Positions 10,640 through 22,189 of a stretch of DNA of 64,000 bases are shown here, piece after piece. The stretch spans positions 107,156,849-107,220,848 of the forward strand of contig CM046442.1 in the NCBI GenBank assembly GCA_025506515.1. Reading direction: 5' to 3'. A program made the translations under genes and the position numbers. The DNA is from Flaveria trinervia. Taxonomy: Eukaryota; Streptophyta; Magnoliopsida; Asterales; Asteraceae. The notes under the pieces are model-generated. The model saw only the letters and a program-made list of their open reading frames with translations. It was not told the DNA's origin and did not search any database. Each line of letters opens with the position of its first letter. The stretch's first letter is position 1.

Positions 10640-11060
10640 AGACTTTCCTTACACTTTTGAAAATTTTGGATCCTTCGGAAGATATGTTTCTATCTTCGGA
10701 AGAAATTTATGCCTTCAAAACAAATAATTGTTTAAGAAATCTTACCTTCAGAAGAGATTTCTGAAATATGTTCCGAAGCTTAAATGTTTGTCTCAGACAC
10801 TTATATGTTTTCAAGAACCTTTTTCTTCCGAATCAAATTAACTCCGGGAAGCTTTGTTCTTCTGTGAATAAAGCATTCAAGTCTTGATTTTTCTTCCGAA
10901 GCAAAATTTTCAACACTCTTAGGAAATTCTTCCAAAGTCATTTTAGCTTCGGAAGCTTTTTCACTAAAAAATTCCGAAAATAAATTACCTTTGGAAGCTT
11001 TTTGACTTCCAAGAAGACTACTTTTTGAGCAAAAGTAAACTACTTTTTCGGAGGTGGGAC
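10640..11060 (+). repeat. Post-pol array of CTTCGGAAG/TTCCGAAGC motifs in element B
   Basis: About ten copies in both orientations (near 10672, 10696, 10770, 10827, 10894, 10946, 10974), including AGCTTCGGAAGCTT, an almost perfect palindrome, at about 10945-10958. It occupies the gap between pol and the extra ORF and uses the same motif as the LTRs of A and B. Confidence 0.75.
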
Positions 11061-11257
11061 CGACATCCGGATTTCAAAGTTTGTCCTCTTTCATTAAACT
11101 TTATCTGAAATCCTTTTCACAATAAACCCAACGGTTTCCCCTCTTTCTATCATCTGCTTCCTCCTCCAAACCTAAAACCAAAATTTCACTGTAAAATTAT
11201 TCTTCTTTCTTTCTTCATCCTTAAGCTACCTCATAATAGCCAACCCCATTCACAGAA

Positions 11258-14200
11258 ATGACCCGAACTTTACCATGCAGCTACACAGGCAACACAACCA
11301 GGTTGCTCTATAAGCTCTGAGAAAGATCCTTATTTCTCAGATGTTTGTCGCTTCTTAGCTTTGTCCAACTACTCCACCTTCCTAACCATTGATCCTCCAC
11401 TCTATGAGGATCAACTACTAGATTTCTAGAACACCTGCCAAGAGGTTGTAATGGATGGGGAGAAGGCACTATCTGCCACAGTGTAGGGGAGAATAGTCTT
11501 CATCACTCCGGCCATCATCAACATGCATCTTCAGTTGGATGATGAAGAAGATGAGGTGTTCTTCCCAAAATAAGCTATCAACCATTCTTTTGAGCAGATG
11601 AGATATGAGGGAGATTACTCTGTCAAGACCTCCAGGAAAGGAAAGGTCTCATCCCAATGGAGATTCCTGCTCCATGTGGTTATCCATATCTTATCAAACA
11701 AGCATGGTGGATGGGACCAGATTCCTAAGGATCTCTCTTTCATTATCCATAGAATATTTCAAGGAGTCAAGTTCGGGTATTATCAATTTGCTTATACTAA
11801 TTTGCTTGCAAACTTGGACTCATTATAATATTACATGTTTGCTAGATATGTCCAGTACATTCTTAACTATGAACCGGGCTCACAGTTAAGGGGAACAAGT
11901 AACATTCTTAAAGTGGGACAGATGAAGCCCGGAATCTTTAAAATTCTAAGAAAGCCCACTGTTGAGTTCTTTGGGGTAGAAACAGCCCCCTAAAAATGTT
12001 AAAGCTCATTGCTCAAGGTGACAACCTAGCAGCACCAGCTAGTGTTGAACCCACACCCTCAACATCCTAACCACCTACACAGCCACAAATCATCCTCACC
12101 TACCAAAGAAAATCCAAACAAACCCCTACTCTAGCTATTCAGTCTGTGTAGGTCCCTATACACTCACCCATACACGAGGAAGTGGACACTAGAGCTCCCA
12201 CTTCTCCTGAGGAGCATACCACTCCCATCTCTTCAAGGATCAGTGACGAGGTTCCTCATGCTCAACCTGATGTGCTCATAAGCCAAACTGCCTTAAGCCA
12301 TCACTCTGTGTCTCAACACTCAAGTGATCAACCTTCAGGGGATAGTTACTATCCCTAGGCTTTAGATCTTAACCAACCAATTCCCAACCATGATTTATAC
12401 ACTAATGAAGATCTAAGTATAAGTGAGTACCATGATTCTCTCTTCTTTTCCCCTACTCAAAGAGATATGAGTGCTTCTAGGCTCCTATTTCTAGCCCCCA
12501 TCAGTCACCTAATACTGAGGTGGACACTTCTAAACTTGTTCAGGATGTCCATATGGAAGAGGCTCTCACTTTTGAAAGTGATTGCATCATTAAGACCTCA
12601 ACCATGGCAACTCAGCCCACTAACATCTCAACTGAGATTGTCAGTGAGCAGAGGAAACCCAGCAGCCAAGAACCTGATGTTGGTGGTGAAAGTGAGGACT
12701 CTGGTCTAATCATCTCATCCCCCAATGATTCTTTTGATGAAGATGAGAGGAATTTAAGACTAAGGTGCAAAACCTATCTCAAACATGCACTAATTTAGTC
12801 TCCAAGGTTAGTCACCTTGAATATCAAGTGACTACCCTACAGAACAGGGTCAATGATCAGCAACTTGAGATTTCATATCTTAAGAAAAACTAGTTGGGAG
12901 ACCTTTAAGAGGAGCTCAACCAGGAACACAAGAACCTGTGGATGTGATTGACCTAACTCCTGGCTCACCTATGCAAGTGAGTGATACTACCAAAAAGGGG
13001 GAGAAAGTCATTACAATCACTAAACCTTAGAGTTCTTCAAGGAGAATGGACACTGAGGACTCACCATCCTCACTTGAAATTGTACCTTCTCAGTAACCTC
13101 CTGAAGTTCATATTGATGTGGACTACATAGACTCCTTCAAACAGAGTTTGTTTGAGGAAGGGATACCAAGGGCCATGTCATCTCCACCATCTTCCAATCA
13201 CATCATTGGATGGAGGTATGACAGCAACAGGAGAGCCCTAATCATCATGAAAGTTCAAGGGCAGTAAGAGATCTTCAACTTTTAGACCTTGTACTTCTAT
13301 GAAGGTCTGGATTTAGTCAACATGCCACTTGTCAATCGAAGCAAATCAAGACAAGCTGACAAGTTGGCCCAAAGAAATCAAGACTGGATCACTATAGAGT
13401 TTAGCCTTAGAAGAAGACTATGGCAATCAGGCAATGTCATCGGTCAACTGGATGTTAAGGTAGACCCTAAGATTAGCTTCACAGGGGAAACCTTGACTAA
13501 AGGCCAATGACAAAACCTGAGAGCCCTGTCTTATCACCAGCAACTACTGTAGAGATCAATGCCCGTTTTGAGACACCTGCTAGTGAAGGTGCTTCTCAAC
13601 CTCTCTCTGGCCAGAGCTTGGAAGCTACATCAAGCAATGAAGGTCAAAGCTCTCTCCACCCTGAGTCACAAAGGTCTGTGAGTGGCAAAGGGAAAAGAAA
13701 AATGACATTTGAGGAGATTGAGGAGGAGGAGAGAGAGAGAGAGAAAAAGGAAGCTAAGTGGAGAAAGTTCCTCTTCTGGGTCTGCAAGACTCGTGGAGAC
13801 TGCAATCAGGGCTGCTCCTAGACCGGATACTCAGAATGATGAGTTAAGGGCAGTGAGGATAAATTATCTGCAGACAAGGAACTAGGACATAGACAATGTC
13901 ATCTCTCTCCCCTTGGACGAGTTAAATGAACTGGTTGACCTGCAAAGGTCAAGGGAGAAGAAGGAGGCAAAAGATGCAGAGCTCTAGTACAAATCAAAGA
14001 AGATAAAAGAAAGAAAACATTGTACAAGCGTGTGCCTACTCTCTCCCCAGTTCAAGAAAGTCCTGTATAAGACGATGTGGTTCAATAAGAACCTAAGGTA
14101 GAAAAAGAAGAAGATAGGATCAAAATGACCAACTACCTGTGTGCCACAGGCCTCTATAGGCAGAGCACTTCTTCCTTTATCCTATGACTTTATTAAATTG

Positions 14201-15045
14201 ACTATATTAAAAAACTTGAACTTGAGATAGTCAATGAAAGAAAGACACCAAAAGAAAGTTAAGAGAAGAAGCTGCTAAGTCAAGAGCCATCATCCACAAA
14301 AGCATGAAGAAATCTACTGACAGGCAGAGGATGATGAGCTTCTTGAAGCTGTAGGATTCTCCGGAAGGAGACTTGGCCCCATGTCTCTATTCACTATGGA
14401 TGAGCATATCAGGGTGGTCAAGCAGAAGATCAAGAGTGGAGAGCTGGTTGACTTACATTCCCCTCCAAGTCAAGCCCCACCTGAAGTGGAGGTTAAGGTT
14501 GAACAACCAGAGACATCACAACCTGGACCTCCTGCTGAATCTCAGCAAGCTTCATCTTCTGATCCATAGCAGGGTCAGACTCACTCTCAATCTGAACTGT
14601 GAGAGTAGAATACCCAACTGAGAAAGACAATGAAGATCAATCCAGTACTGTAGGCAGTCTTCTCAGTTGAAAGTTTTAAAGAGAAAGAAAAAGATGGATT
14701 CTAAACCAAAGCCAAAGAAGAAGAAGAAGATTGCATCCTTTTCTAAACCTAGGATGAGTCAAAACATCCTGAGGATGTGCAGCCAGAGGATGCTCCTTCA
14801 TCTCCCATTCTAATAGCTCCTCTAACATCAAAAAGACCCATCCTGTCCTGGACATACACTATAAATCCAGAAAGGTGGCATGTCATCAGAGATCATGGCA
14901 TTGAGAATGTCTACACTTGGCAAGACATGTTTCAGTTGCCTCTGCATGATCTCTTTGACATGAGAAGATACTTTGATAGTCTAAGGATCCTGATCATTTT
15001 ATAAAGAAAGGACTGGTTATCATCCTAATGAGGACTGTTGATATC
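11258..15045 (+). pseudogene. Extra (post-pol) ORF of element B, function unknown
   Basis: A degenerate coding region of about 3.8 kb between pol and the polypurine tract. A likely original start is ATG 11258. Recognisable pieces are an N-terminal globular-looking part to about 11990 (with Gln-(x)-Arg-Phe-Leu-Leu-His-Val and a Trp-Asp-Gln segment near 11660-11730), a long Ser/Thr/Pro/Gln-rich middle, a Glu/Lys/Arg-rich segment at 13690-13770, and a C-terminal part near 14840-14990 with Trp-(x)-Tyr and Gly-Ile-Glu motifs that resemble 54930-55060 of element C. No signal peptide or membrane segment is evident, so I do not call it envelope. Many stops and shifts. Equivalent ORFs sit at the same place in C, D and E. 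Confidence 0.65.
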
Positions 15046-15078
15046 TAAAGTCTTCAAGAGTTTTGGTAGCATCGGCCT

Positions 15079-15088
15079 AGGGGGAGTT
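15079..15088 (+). promoter_or_regulatory. Polypurine tract of element B
   Basis: AGGGGGAGTT immediately before the LTR TG, identical to that of A. Confidence 0.88.
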
Positions 15089-15882
15089 TGTTGAGAATAT
15101 GTATAGACGCTGAAGCAACCAAAGTCTGTGTGCATGCATGCTGCATAAGTACTGAAGAAGAATGCTTCGGAAGTTTCACACATGCAACAGAAACATTCTA
15201 ATTTTAAATATTACAAAGCCAAGATTAATATCTTTTGAAGCCAAAGATGAAGTCTTCGAAGCTTCAAAGACAAACTCTTCCGAAGCTCTACACTTGAAGA
15301 CAGATTTCTTCCGAAGACTTTTAGTAGCATGCTTTATTGATGTACTTTTCCATAAAGCTGGACCCCTTTCTGCTACGACTCTGTAAAGTCACCAACTTAC
15401 ATGAGTTGGTGAAAAGGTCCGTGCTTTTGGTAACTATACATTGAGGTCTTGAGTCTGTAACTTTCTACTTCATGTACTTTATCCTTTTTGTAATAGATAA
15501 GGATGTCAGCTATGGCATGTCATAGTCACTACTCAAAAGGCAATCTGCCTTTTGACTTTACAATTGATTTTGTTTTGTGTCTAGTCAATTGTATTCAGCT
15601 GGCTTTCATAGTATGGCCGGTTGTAGGATGTAGTATAAGTATCTCATGTTCTTGTATCTTTCCTTTATGCTTTGTAACACTTGTAATAGAACATTGAGAA
15701 AGCAATATACTGCAATCTTGAAATCCATCTCCTTGTGTATCTTGTTCTTGTTTTCTGTGTCTTAATTACTTGTGTTCTTAGTGTCTTTATTTGTGGTTAA
15801 TCCAGTTCACTGTTTGATTAAGTTTAGTTACTCTCCTCTTTATGTAGTTGTGTTGTATTTGACCACCCTTCACGGTCCTGCA
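15089..15882 (+). repeat. 3' LTR of element B (794 bp)
   Basis: Starts TGTTGAGAATATG, ends GGTCCTGCA. It matches the 5' LTR along its length with substitutions and indels; the second CGGAAG block of the 5' copy (about 58 bp) is present once here, which accounts for most of the length difference. The 15170-15320 part holds the palindrome cluster. Confidence 0.88.
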
Positions 15883-16788
15883 AATGGCCTAATTCACTTG
15901 TTTGGTGTAAAAAATAGCTTCTTACATGGAAACCTTTAGGAAACGCTTCATATACTCCGACCTCTAGTGTTCATTAATCAATCATTCCCTATTCATGTAT
16001 GTTTCCTACATAAGTCTTTATATGGGCATAAAAAAGCCCTAGAACTTGGTTTAATTGATACCACACAAATTTCACTTCATAGGGGTTTAAAAGTAACATA
16101 TGTAAGAATTCTCTTTTGATTTATCGTGATGGGAATGACAACACCTCCTTACTTTTATACTTCGAAGACATAGTGTTTACGACATCATCTTAGTCATTAC
16201 TAAATCGTATCATTTAATGTTTTTACCTAGCATTTTACATGATAGATTTGGGCCCTCCGTGTCTTTTTATTGGCATATTGACTAACCAAAACTCTCAAGG
16301 GCTCTTCTTATCATAGTCTTAGTATGCAAAATATGTTTTCCATCAGGCAAATATAACATCTTTCAACCCTTTGATACACTAGTTATTAAAATATAAAGTT
16401 AATGTAGATGGTTGCTTACCTATTATAGATGGGAGCTATTATCATAGTCTAGATGGTGTGCTCTAATAAGGAACTTTTGCTTGACTAGATATTGCATTTG
16501 AAATTCAACAAATCTGTGTTTTTACACACGCTCCATAGGGACCTCATATGGCATTCTTGAAATGCATATTACGGTATGTTCAAGGCACCATGGATCATAG
16601 TATTCCTCCTCGTCCCACTTTCACATGCCTTACTCAAATGTTGACTAAGGATGTTGCCCAGGATCTAGACAATAAAATTTTGGGTATTGCATATATGGGT
16701 GATAACTTTATATCATGGTCATTCAAACGGTAAGCCACTATATCTCGATCCAATGTTGAAGAAGAGTAAAAAGGTATCGCTAACATTG
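15883..16788 (+). pseudogene. Element H, right part: decayed copia RT and RNase H
   Basis: Continues the RT interrupted at 4766. Readable blocks: Val-Lys-Asn-Ser-Phe-Leu-His-Gly-Asn-Leu-type text at 15903-15940, Ser-Leu-Tyr-Gly region near 16012, Gly-Asn-Asp near 16130 with a Tyr-Phe-Glu-Asp in place of Tyr-Val-Asp-Asp near 16160, Ile-Leu-Arg-Tyr-Val-Gln-Gly-Thr-Met-Asp-His at 16563-16600, and Ser-Trp-Ser-Phe-Lys-Arg then Ser-Arg-Ser-Asn-Val-Glu-Glu-Glu near 16716-16770 (RNase H). Stops and shifts throughout. It ends where TGTCACACC of element I begins. The RT catalytic Asp pair appears as Glu-Asp, another sign of decay. Confidence 0.78.
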
Positions 16789-17440
16789 TGTCACACCCCC
16801 GCTTATAGCGGAAACACGAGGATGTAACGGACGTGATAAACATAACATATTGTTGATTAATAGAGATGCAATAAATGATAAAAGTCAATGTGTCATGACG
16901 TCAGCCGACACAATTGAGACTTGTGTCGGAGTTAGTCAACTCCATGACAAACATAGTCATACAAACCAAATATGTATAAATCCCACAGCTCGGGAACAAG
17001 TGAACATAATGTGAGTAATAAATAAAAATCAATGCAATTGTTAAAGACATCCAAAGACTTTAAATAATGTAATCCTAAGGTCATCACTAAGGCACATCCC
17101 TAGCTATCCTCATTGATTGTTACCTGAAAAGAGATGCACAAAAAGTCAATATATTATTGGTGAGTTTGCAGGTTTAAATGATAAAAAAAACTTGATTCTA
17201 TGTATAGTTGTAGGCCATGAGTGCATACAGTTATAAAAATAACATCACATGTAAAATGAGCATCACAACTGGACCTCGACGTACACAAGAATTGTTGGAA
17301 CGATTCATCCTAGGGCCCGTACCTAGCCACTGTCAGTTCTCCCAACGATATACGAACAAAGAGGGTGGGGGGAGCCCAATAGTACTATTCAATGCATGTC
17401 TGTCGGCTCCAACCAAAAAACCCAGAGTTTAAAAAAATAG
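16789..17440 (-). mobile_element. Element I, first part: TGTCACACC-ended gypsy-like LTR fragment
   Basis: Begins TGTCACACCCCC inside H. On the minus strand it ends TAAGCGGGGGTGTGACA, the layout also seen at the end of the solo LTR (CGGTCGCGGTGTGACA). It also shares a 'cctgaaaagagatgca' type block near 17125 known to me from composite gypsy LTRs. No coding sequence. It stops at 17440 where C is inserted, and very likely resumes at 56291. Confidence 0.55.
17436..17440 (+). other. Left target-site duplication of C (AATAG)
   Basis: AATAG before the LTR; AATTG follows the 3' LTR at 56291-56295, one mismatch. Confidence 0.55.
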
Positions 17441-17731
17441 TGTTGAATACAGATGTACCTAGTTAGGAGCTCTTAATGTACATGTTGCATGTCTACACAT
17501 ATGTAATGAATGATTGAAGAAATATAATATGTGGGTGAGGCTATATATATTAATGTTTCACTGTATTATTGTGTAATAAAGTAAAATTAACTTATAGATA
17601 GTTTGAGGTTGGTGTGCATAGTTCTTAGTCAATAATGATTGAGATGTGCTTGTTCAAACTTGTCGTTCATGAGTCTTCATGAAAAGGGACCATGCTAATG
17701 GACTACGCATGAATTCTCATGCTAATGGACA
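17441..17731 (+). repeat. 5' LTR of element C, first part
   Basis: TGTTGAATACAGATGTACC aligns with the start of the 3' LTR at 55607, and the text runs in parallel ('cacatatgtaatgaatga', 'gcatagttcttagtca') to 17731, where D interrupts it at 'gctaatggac'. The rest is at 30112-30543. Confidence 0.87.
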
Positions 17732-18533
17732 TGTTAGGATCTCAGCCTCTTGGTTTAATCGATTGAACAGATATAGCAGCGGAATAGCTCAGAATTAGAC
17801 AAATTCAAGCAAGAACATTCGATATAAAGCGATAAAAGAATTTTGTTATAGAGAGAGAAATATCTGACAAAAGGAATATTGCATTAAGATTGTCGGCCTC
17901 AATGGCACGATTACAGGTGAGTCATCCTTCCTTATAAAGGAAAGATGACGTAGGCTGATGTCACTTGAAAGTGACATGTAACCGTTTTATAACTGATGTT
18001 TAACAACTACTGAAGATGTCAACAACTGACATCTTCTTACAAATGTTCCTAAGTGTTAAACATCTTATTTACAACTACTGAAAAACATAAAACTACTGAT
18101 ACTACAACAACTGAAGAACAACTCTTCAGTTGTTTACAAGTACTGAAAAGGAAACAAAACTACAGAAAAGTAAACAAACTACTGAAAGGAAAAGAAAACT
18201 ACTGATGAAGAAAAACCATCACAACAACTGAAGAAGCCCTCTTCAGCTGTTGTCATCAGCTGTTAGCATCAGCTGATGTCTTCAGTACTTGAACATCAGA
18301 CTTTGTCTTTCAGCTGTTGATCTTCAGTCTTTGTCTTCAGTACTTGTTGAAGTCTTCAGACTTTAGATCTTCAGCTGTTGTCTCAGTCTTTGTCTTCAGT
18401 ACTTCAGAAATACTTCAGCAGTTGTATTCTTCAGACTTTGTAGAACAGCTGATCAGGTCTTCTTCAGCTGTTGTGATGTCCTGTGGGACTTAGAGGTTCT
18501 CTGATCAGGCTCATTGGTTCTTTTGGTCCAAAA
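17732..18533 (-). repeat. 3' LTR of element D (about 802 bp)
   Basis: On the plus strand it starts TGTTAGGATCTCAG and ends at 'ggtccaaaa', where the other copy has 'ggtccaaca'. By eye it differs from 29305-30111 by about one substitution and a few 1- or 3-bp indels. It contains dense CTACTGAAG / CTTCAGCTGTTG motifs at 17990-18480. Confidence 0.9.
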
Positions 18534-18542
18534 ACTCCCCTG
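18534..18542 (-). promoter_or_regulatory. Polypurine tract of element D
   Basis: Reads CAGGGGAGT on the minus strand next to the LTR; one G shorter than the tract of E. Confidence 0.75.
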
Positions 18543-18750
18543 AACCAATGCAGCCAAAACCTCTAAGTTATTGACGAGTCCCACTTATTTTGGCAGATAG
18601 ATTGGTCTTTTTATCCTCTTGATCAGATGAGAAGTGACCCTTTTTCAGCACCGGCCTGGGAAGAAGTCTCTGATGATCTGTTTTGCATGATATGGTTGGG
18701 AGCTCTGTATTGGGGACTTGGACACTGAGCTGTTACCCCAACCATGAGAT
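18543..18750 (-). other. Short noncoding tail between extra ORF and polypurine tract of D
   Basis: About 200 bp with no ORF; closely parallels 34361-34563 of element E ('gaaccaatgcagccaaaacctctaa'). Confidence 0.6.
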
Positions 18751-21700
18751 CTACTTCCCGTGTATCAGCCTATAGGATTCCCTGGTGTAAGCCCTTAGAA
18801 ACATGATCTGCTCATCCATTGTCAGCACCTCGGGCACACCATCAAACAATCCTTCTCGGCCATACACTTCAGAGATGTACTTGGCCTGTTTTCCATTCTT
18901 GAGCTCAACCGTGGTTATTTGTCTGTAAGCAAACTCATCTGGATGAGTCCCTTCTAAGAGCAGGTTGAGCTCATCTTGTTTGAAGTTTTCAAGTCTTTTG
19001 TAAACCAATCCCTTCTTTATGATTTTATTCTCCAACATCTTTTGGGGTGGTTGTTTGGCTTCATAAGCTTTCTTGAACTCTTCTACAATTTCCCAGGGGG
19101 ACACTACAAGAACCACAGTGATGTCTTCGTCGACAACCCTCTTCACTTGGCCCTTGTATTTTGAAGGAATTTCTTTCTTGACAATCCTGTGTGCCACCCT
19201 AGGATCAGGCCATATCCTTACTTTTCCCTTTGGTATTGAAAGGTATTAGCAAGGGTGTACAATCTTAAGACTTCTTTCTTCATGCTAATCATTGAAGAGG
19301 ATGTGGCATATGCTTTGTCAATGCTTTTCAGCATTTCCTCATCATGTCTTTGCATCTGTTCCTCTTCAATCTTTATCATCACATCATGCATTTGAGAAGC
19401 AGGAGTGATGGACATTGGATTAGCCTTAGGCAAAGTGATAACTGCAGAGAGTGGCAGTCTGTCTCATCCTCCTCTTCTTCTTCATCAGCCTCAGTACCTT
19501 TCTTTTCTTTTGTCTAGGTACATCACTGGCAGTGGGTTTTGGGGGTAAAGGATTTGGTTTTGTGGGTTGGATGGTTGGTTTAGAGGGTAAAGGGTTGTTT
19601 TAGTGGGTTGTGGAGGTAGTGATTTTGAGGATAGAGGCTTTTCAGACTGTTTTAGCATTTTGGCTGTAAGGGAGGCTTTAGTAAATTTTGTCAGTTCTTT
19701 TCGGTTCCCAACCCCAGCTTCATTTAATGCCTCAATCACTAAACCCTTGGAGTATGCTTCAGACGAACAAATCTTGGTGGTTATTGCCAAGATGTTGTCC
19801 CTGGTCCAGGCCCTTATTTCTATCAGAGATCTTCCCAAGTATTTGGCTACAAATCTAATCATATCTCCAGCCTTTCTTGAGTTGATCTCCTCTGTCTCCA
19901 ACCTTCTGATCTCGGAGTCTAGTTGTTGGATGTCAAAACTCTGCCTATATAACTGATCAATGATTTTATCCATTGAACGGTTATGGTTGGCATCAGCTTC
20001 TTTCACCATATCATTCAGCTCCTTCTCCTTCTCAGACTCTCCTCTTTCCTCTTTTGATATGTGACATGAAAGTCTTTTTGACTTTTTCACTTCAGCTCTC
20101 TTCTCACTCTCCTTCTCCTTCTCATGATCAACTCAGTCTCCTCCACACTTATAACAGCCAACTCCTTCTCATTACCTTCTCTGATTCTTTCTCCTTCTCC
20201 CCATCTGTCCTCTCCTTTTTCCTTTAACTGACTGACTCTCCCCCTTTTTGTTGCATTGGGTGCAAGGGTTTGAGCAGTAGAAAGTGATTTGGTCACCAAC
20301 TCCTCCACCAGGGGTTGTATTATTGTAGGAAGCCTCTCATCAATGGCTTTGATCACTATATCTGTGATCATGGGAGTGATGAGAGGTAGGGATTTTTGAA
20401 GGTTAGCAACTGATTGATCAGGATGGTTCTGTTCCTGAGAATCAGTGCCAAAAGCAGAGGCTGGTGGCTTGGAAGTATGTATTGGCTCAGTGTTTAGGGG
20501 ACCTTCAGAAGAAGGTGCCATCTGTGGGTGTATTGTGGTGGCAGATGGACTTCATCCTGAGACATCTTGGCCAGCAGCTCTTTGAGTCTGCTAACCTCAT
20601 CCTCTAGGATGGTGTTTTGAGCAACTACATCATAGAAGAAGCTCAGGTCATCATCAGTTGATACTGAATCACCTGACCTCCTGACAGAGTCAGGATAACA
20701 TGCCTTGAGTGTAGATCAATTATAGCATGTGCCCCTTGTTCTTGGTTCTGGGGACTTCCAGCCTCAGGACTATGTCCTTCATCAGCTGTTGCCGCTGGTG
20801 AGGTCTTAGAGATGTTACCAACTGCATCCTGGTCATTTGCTGAGTCAGAGGCAGTGGCAGCCTCACCAGAAGGTCGCACCTCCTTGTCTACACCAGGAGA
20901 TGGAACATGATAACCCCTGTGCTGTGGGTTGACAGAAGCATTGTGATCCTCCCCCTCAGGTGTTGAGGTTATCCCAGTAGTGATTGGTGTCTGGGTGGGG
21001 GGTGAGGAATGCAACTGCGTCAGCACTTTTGCAACAATTATTGTAGGGCTTTGAGGGGCGGTTGCATCAGGAGAGGGTGTGGAAGCAGTGTGCACCCGGG
21101 GCGAGTGGTGCTCTTCAATGGTAATCCCCTCAAGTGAGGAGGATCCCAGCAGTGTGGCTTCCCTTTGAGTGGTTGCATCAGGTTCCTTTTGAGAGGAAAC
21201 CTGAGCGGCTTCGGTTGGTGGAGTCATAGTCTCTACTGGGGGGTTATTTCCAGTAGAGATAACCTGCTTTGGTGCAGCAGGAGCATCCTCAGGGGACTCA
21301 ACTCCCTGAGTAGCCTTCTTAGGCTTCTTCTTTGTGGGTTTGGAGGGGACTTTGGATGTGGAAGTGGAGGCTGTGGGTTCCAGCTGCGTGGGTTTGCGCA
21401 GCTTGGCAGCCTGTTTAAGAGTTTGGTCAGTGTTGTGTCGGGAGTATACCTCCGGCAATACAGCCAAAGCAGGGACTCCCAGACCAACTAGTCCTCAGCA
21501 GAAAGCTGATTCTATTATGGCCATTATAAACCGAGGATATAGTATCCAACGGTTAGAAAGTGGTTTTGTGGCCATATCCTTGATTTCAAGAAAAATTATT
21601 TCAGAAAAGTTTAGTGGGTTGTTCAAGGATAGAGAACAGTACCTGTTGCCATCTGGAAGACAGTTGATCCCAAGAAGAAGTCTTCGAGGCCAGGCAAACA

Positions 21701-22110
21701 TTTACCATATGAAATATCAATCGTTCAGCATCTGGAAAATGTTTCTTCAGGATGGTCGAAGCACTAAGATCGCCTTGATATCCATGTTGTCCAAATGAAA
21801 GATCAAGTTGGCGCTTAGGATATCCAACAGGGTAGGCAGCATCATCTAATAGTAATATCTGGCGGATGGTAGCAGTAGAGATGACCACCTTATGAGAGTT
21901 GATGGACGAATGGATAGATTCTCCATTAACAGTTGCATTCGTCCAAAACTGATGTAGCGAATCGGCATAAATGATTGGATTTAGGAGGAAGGCCGTTTTC
22001 AGTGGTGATTGGACCATAAGATCTATAGCATTATCGAATTTGGTCCAGAAGGGCGATTTAGTGAGGTACGCGACACAGTTGTGTCGAGGCTTGAGTTGCA
22101 TGGTCGCCAT
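18751..22110 (-). pseudogene. Extra (post-pol) ORF of element D, function unknown
   Basis: From ATG 22110 to the stop at 18751, about 1,100 codons, now in several frames. Order: N-terminal domain of about 170 residues (22110-21601; Asn-Cys-Val-Ala-Tyr-Leu-Thr-Lys-Ser, then Gln-Phe-Trp and a Leu-Leu-Leu-Asp-Asp motif), a Pro/Ser/Thr/Gln-rich middle (21467-20643), a Lys/Glu/Arg-rich charged part (20521-20087), a helical segment with Leu/Glu/Arg spacing (20090-19491), and a conserved C-terminal part (19197-18751) ending Glu-Ser-Tyr-Arg-Leu-Ile-His-Gly-Lys. Element E has the same protein to its last residues. No signal peptide, membrane span or enzyme motif seen. The N-terminal domain resembles unnamed proteins I recall from composite retroelements; function unknown. 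Confidence 0.72.
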
Positions 22111-22189
22111 TAATGAAGGTGAAAGATTTTCAGAGCTTTTGAAATTTTAGGTCGTGAAAGAATGAAAAACTCTGAAAGAGGGATCAGAT

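Larger units (their letters stand above)
4767..15882 (+). mobile_element. Element B: full-length, defective Sirevirus-like Ty1/copia
   Basis: It has two LTRs, a primer site, gag, pol (integrase-RT-RNase H order, the copia order), an extra ORF and a polypurine tract, and it sits inside the RT of element H. All coding parts are broken by stops and frameshifts. Protease and the first half of integrase are missing. The two LTRs differ visibly (852 and 794 bp), so this is not a recent insertion. The family is shared with element A. Confidence 0.92.

Noticed and set aside
17217..17432. 71-codon ORF in element I
   Set aside because: Lies within LTR-type noncoding sequence with no recognisable motif; length expected by chance.
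21165..21798. Plus-strand ORFs across the extra ORF of D
   Set aside because: Mirror frames of the minus-strand coding region; Gly/Ser-rich because the real frame is Pro/Thr-rich.
18751..22110. Envelope gene of an endogenous retrovirus
   Set aside because: No signal peptide, no membrane span, no Cys-rich ectodomain pattern. Only the position fits.
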